This document shows, piece after piece, positions 63,396 through 64,000 of a stretch of 64,000 nt of DNA (the stretch's first letter is position 1; the number at the start of each line of letters is the position of its first letter). The notes beneath the pieces are model-generated. The model saw only the letters and a list, made by a program, of their open reading frames with translations, ran no database searches and was not told the DNA's origin. This stretch comes from Monarcha castaneiventris obscurior (Eukaryota > Chordata > Aves > Passeriformes > Monarchidae), in the NCBI GenBank assembly GCA_026261815.1, contig JAMPIT010000379.1, positions 9,188,001 through 9,252,000 of the forward strand. Direction: 5' to 3'. The translations under genes and the position numbers were made by a program.

Positions 63396-64000
63396 TCAGA
63401 CCGTTTACTCTCAGTCAAGGAGATCAATTGTTCCAGCCTGTGATGGCAGCACAGGGCTGTTACTGGTGAGCTCTGCCTTGCACAACTCTTGTGGCAGCAG
63501 GTGGGGAGCACGGACCTCCAACAGCACAGTGAAAAATGACAGGACAAAAAGCATGGCAGGTGAAGTAAACAGTCAAGAATGGGGGCAAGGAAAAATCAGT
63601 TAAATCTTATCCAGATCTGTTAATGATATGGGTTTCCACTGATGCCAATAATAAATACATTGATTTCATCTGAATTTAATTCCAGAAGGCTTTAAATACA
63701 ATATTTCAACAAAATTGTTTATCAAATGACTACATTTGTTTTGACTCATCAAGCTTAACACTTATAAATGACAGAAATCAAATGAGGATAGCTTTCTATC
63801 ATAAATTTTAATTGTATCACTGCTCCATAGTTTATTTTTAAATTATGAGAATCCTGGCCCAAGTCCAGCATCACAGCTACTGTGTAGTGAAGCCCTCCAA
63901 AAAGGTAATCCAAATTAAATAGAAGTGTGAATCCACAGTGGATTAATTAAATGACATTAAACTCTCATGTGGATACTATGAATCAGAATTAAAAGTGTCT
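63396..64000 (+). other. XKR4 intron 1 to window end
   Basis: Non-coding. The first 150 bp may continue the preceding repeat-like block. Nothing else was recognised. Confidence 0.5.

Overview
The window looks like bird nuclear DNA, probably from a passerine. It is AT-rich and intron-like, with CR1 LINE fragments on both strands and solo-LTR-like elements. One LTR resembles a songbird ERVL-type family as I remember it. A GC-rich CpG island holds an unmistakable first coding exon of XKR4. There are no bacterial-type operons, RNA genes or CRISPR arrays. Most open reading frames in the window are chance frames in non-coding DNA, CR1 remnants, or compositional shadows in the CpG island.

Left part (about 10.4-24.2 kb, + strand): eight short segments with good splice sites form one chain of exons. 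Seven of the eight keep a compatible splice phase. Together they encode parts of successive PLAT/LH2 domains of the LOXHD1-like, tandem-PLAT type. The chain lies upstream of XKR4 on the same strand. In mammals RP1 occupies that position, and I recall long RP1 isoforms with downstream exons reaching toward XKR4. The best guess is therefore the 3' part of an extended RP1-type gene, but the link is inferential. Two exons carry lesions: a frameshift (exon at 17.0 kb) and an in-frame TGA (exon at 21.3 kb). The splice signals and the other exons look intact. This suggests a recently decaying or dispensable PLAT tail, or sequence errors.

Middle (24.2-35.5 kb): apparently intergenic. It holds a long GGAA microsatellite, an LTR-like block and two CR1 3' ends facing each other. 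I did not find the exon needed to finish the last PLAT domain.

Right part (35.5-64 kb): the XKR4 CpG island/promoter, coding exon 1 (37103-37950) with a clean donor, then at least 26 kb of the first XKR4 intron running off the window. The intron holds a CR1 fragment, simple repeats and a possible LTR, and no further recognisable exon. XKR4 is a membrane protein of the XK/XKR family (apoptotic phospholipid scramblase group). The two genes share strand and neighbourhood; nothing here shows a functional link.
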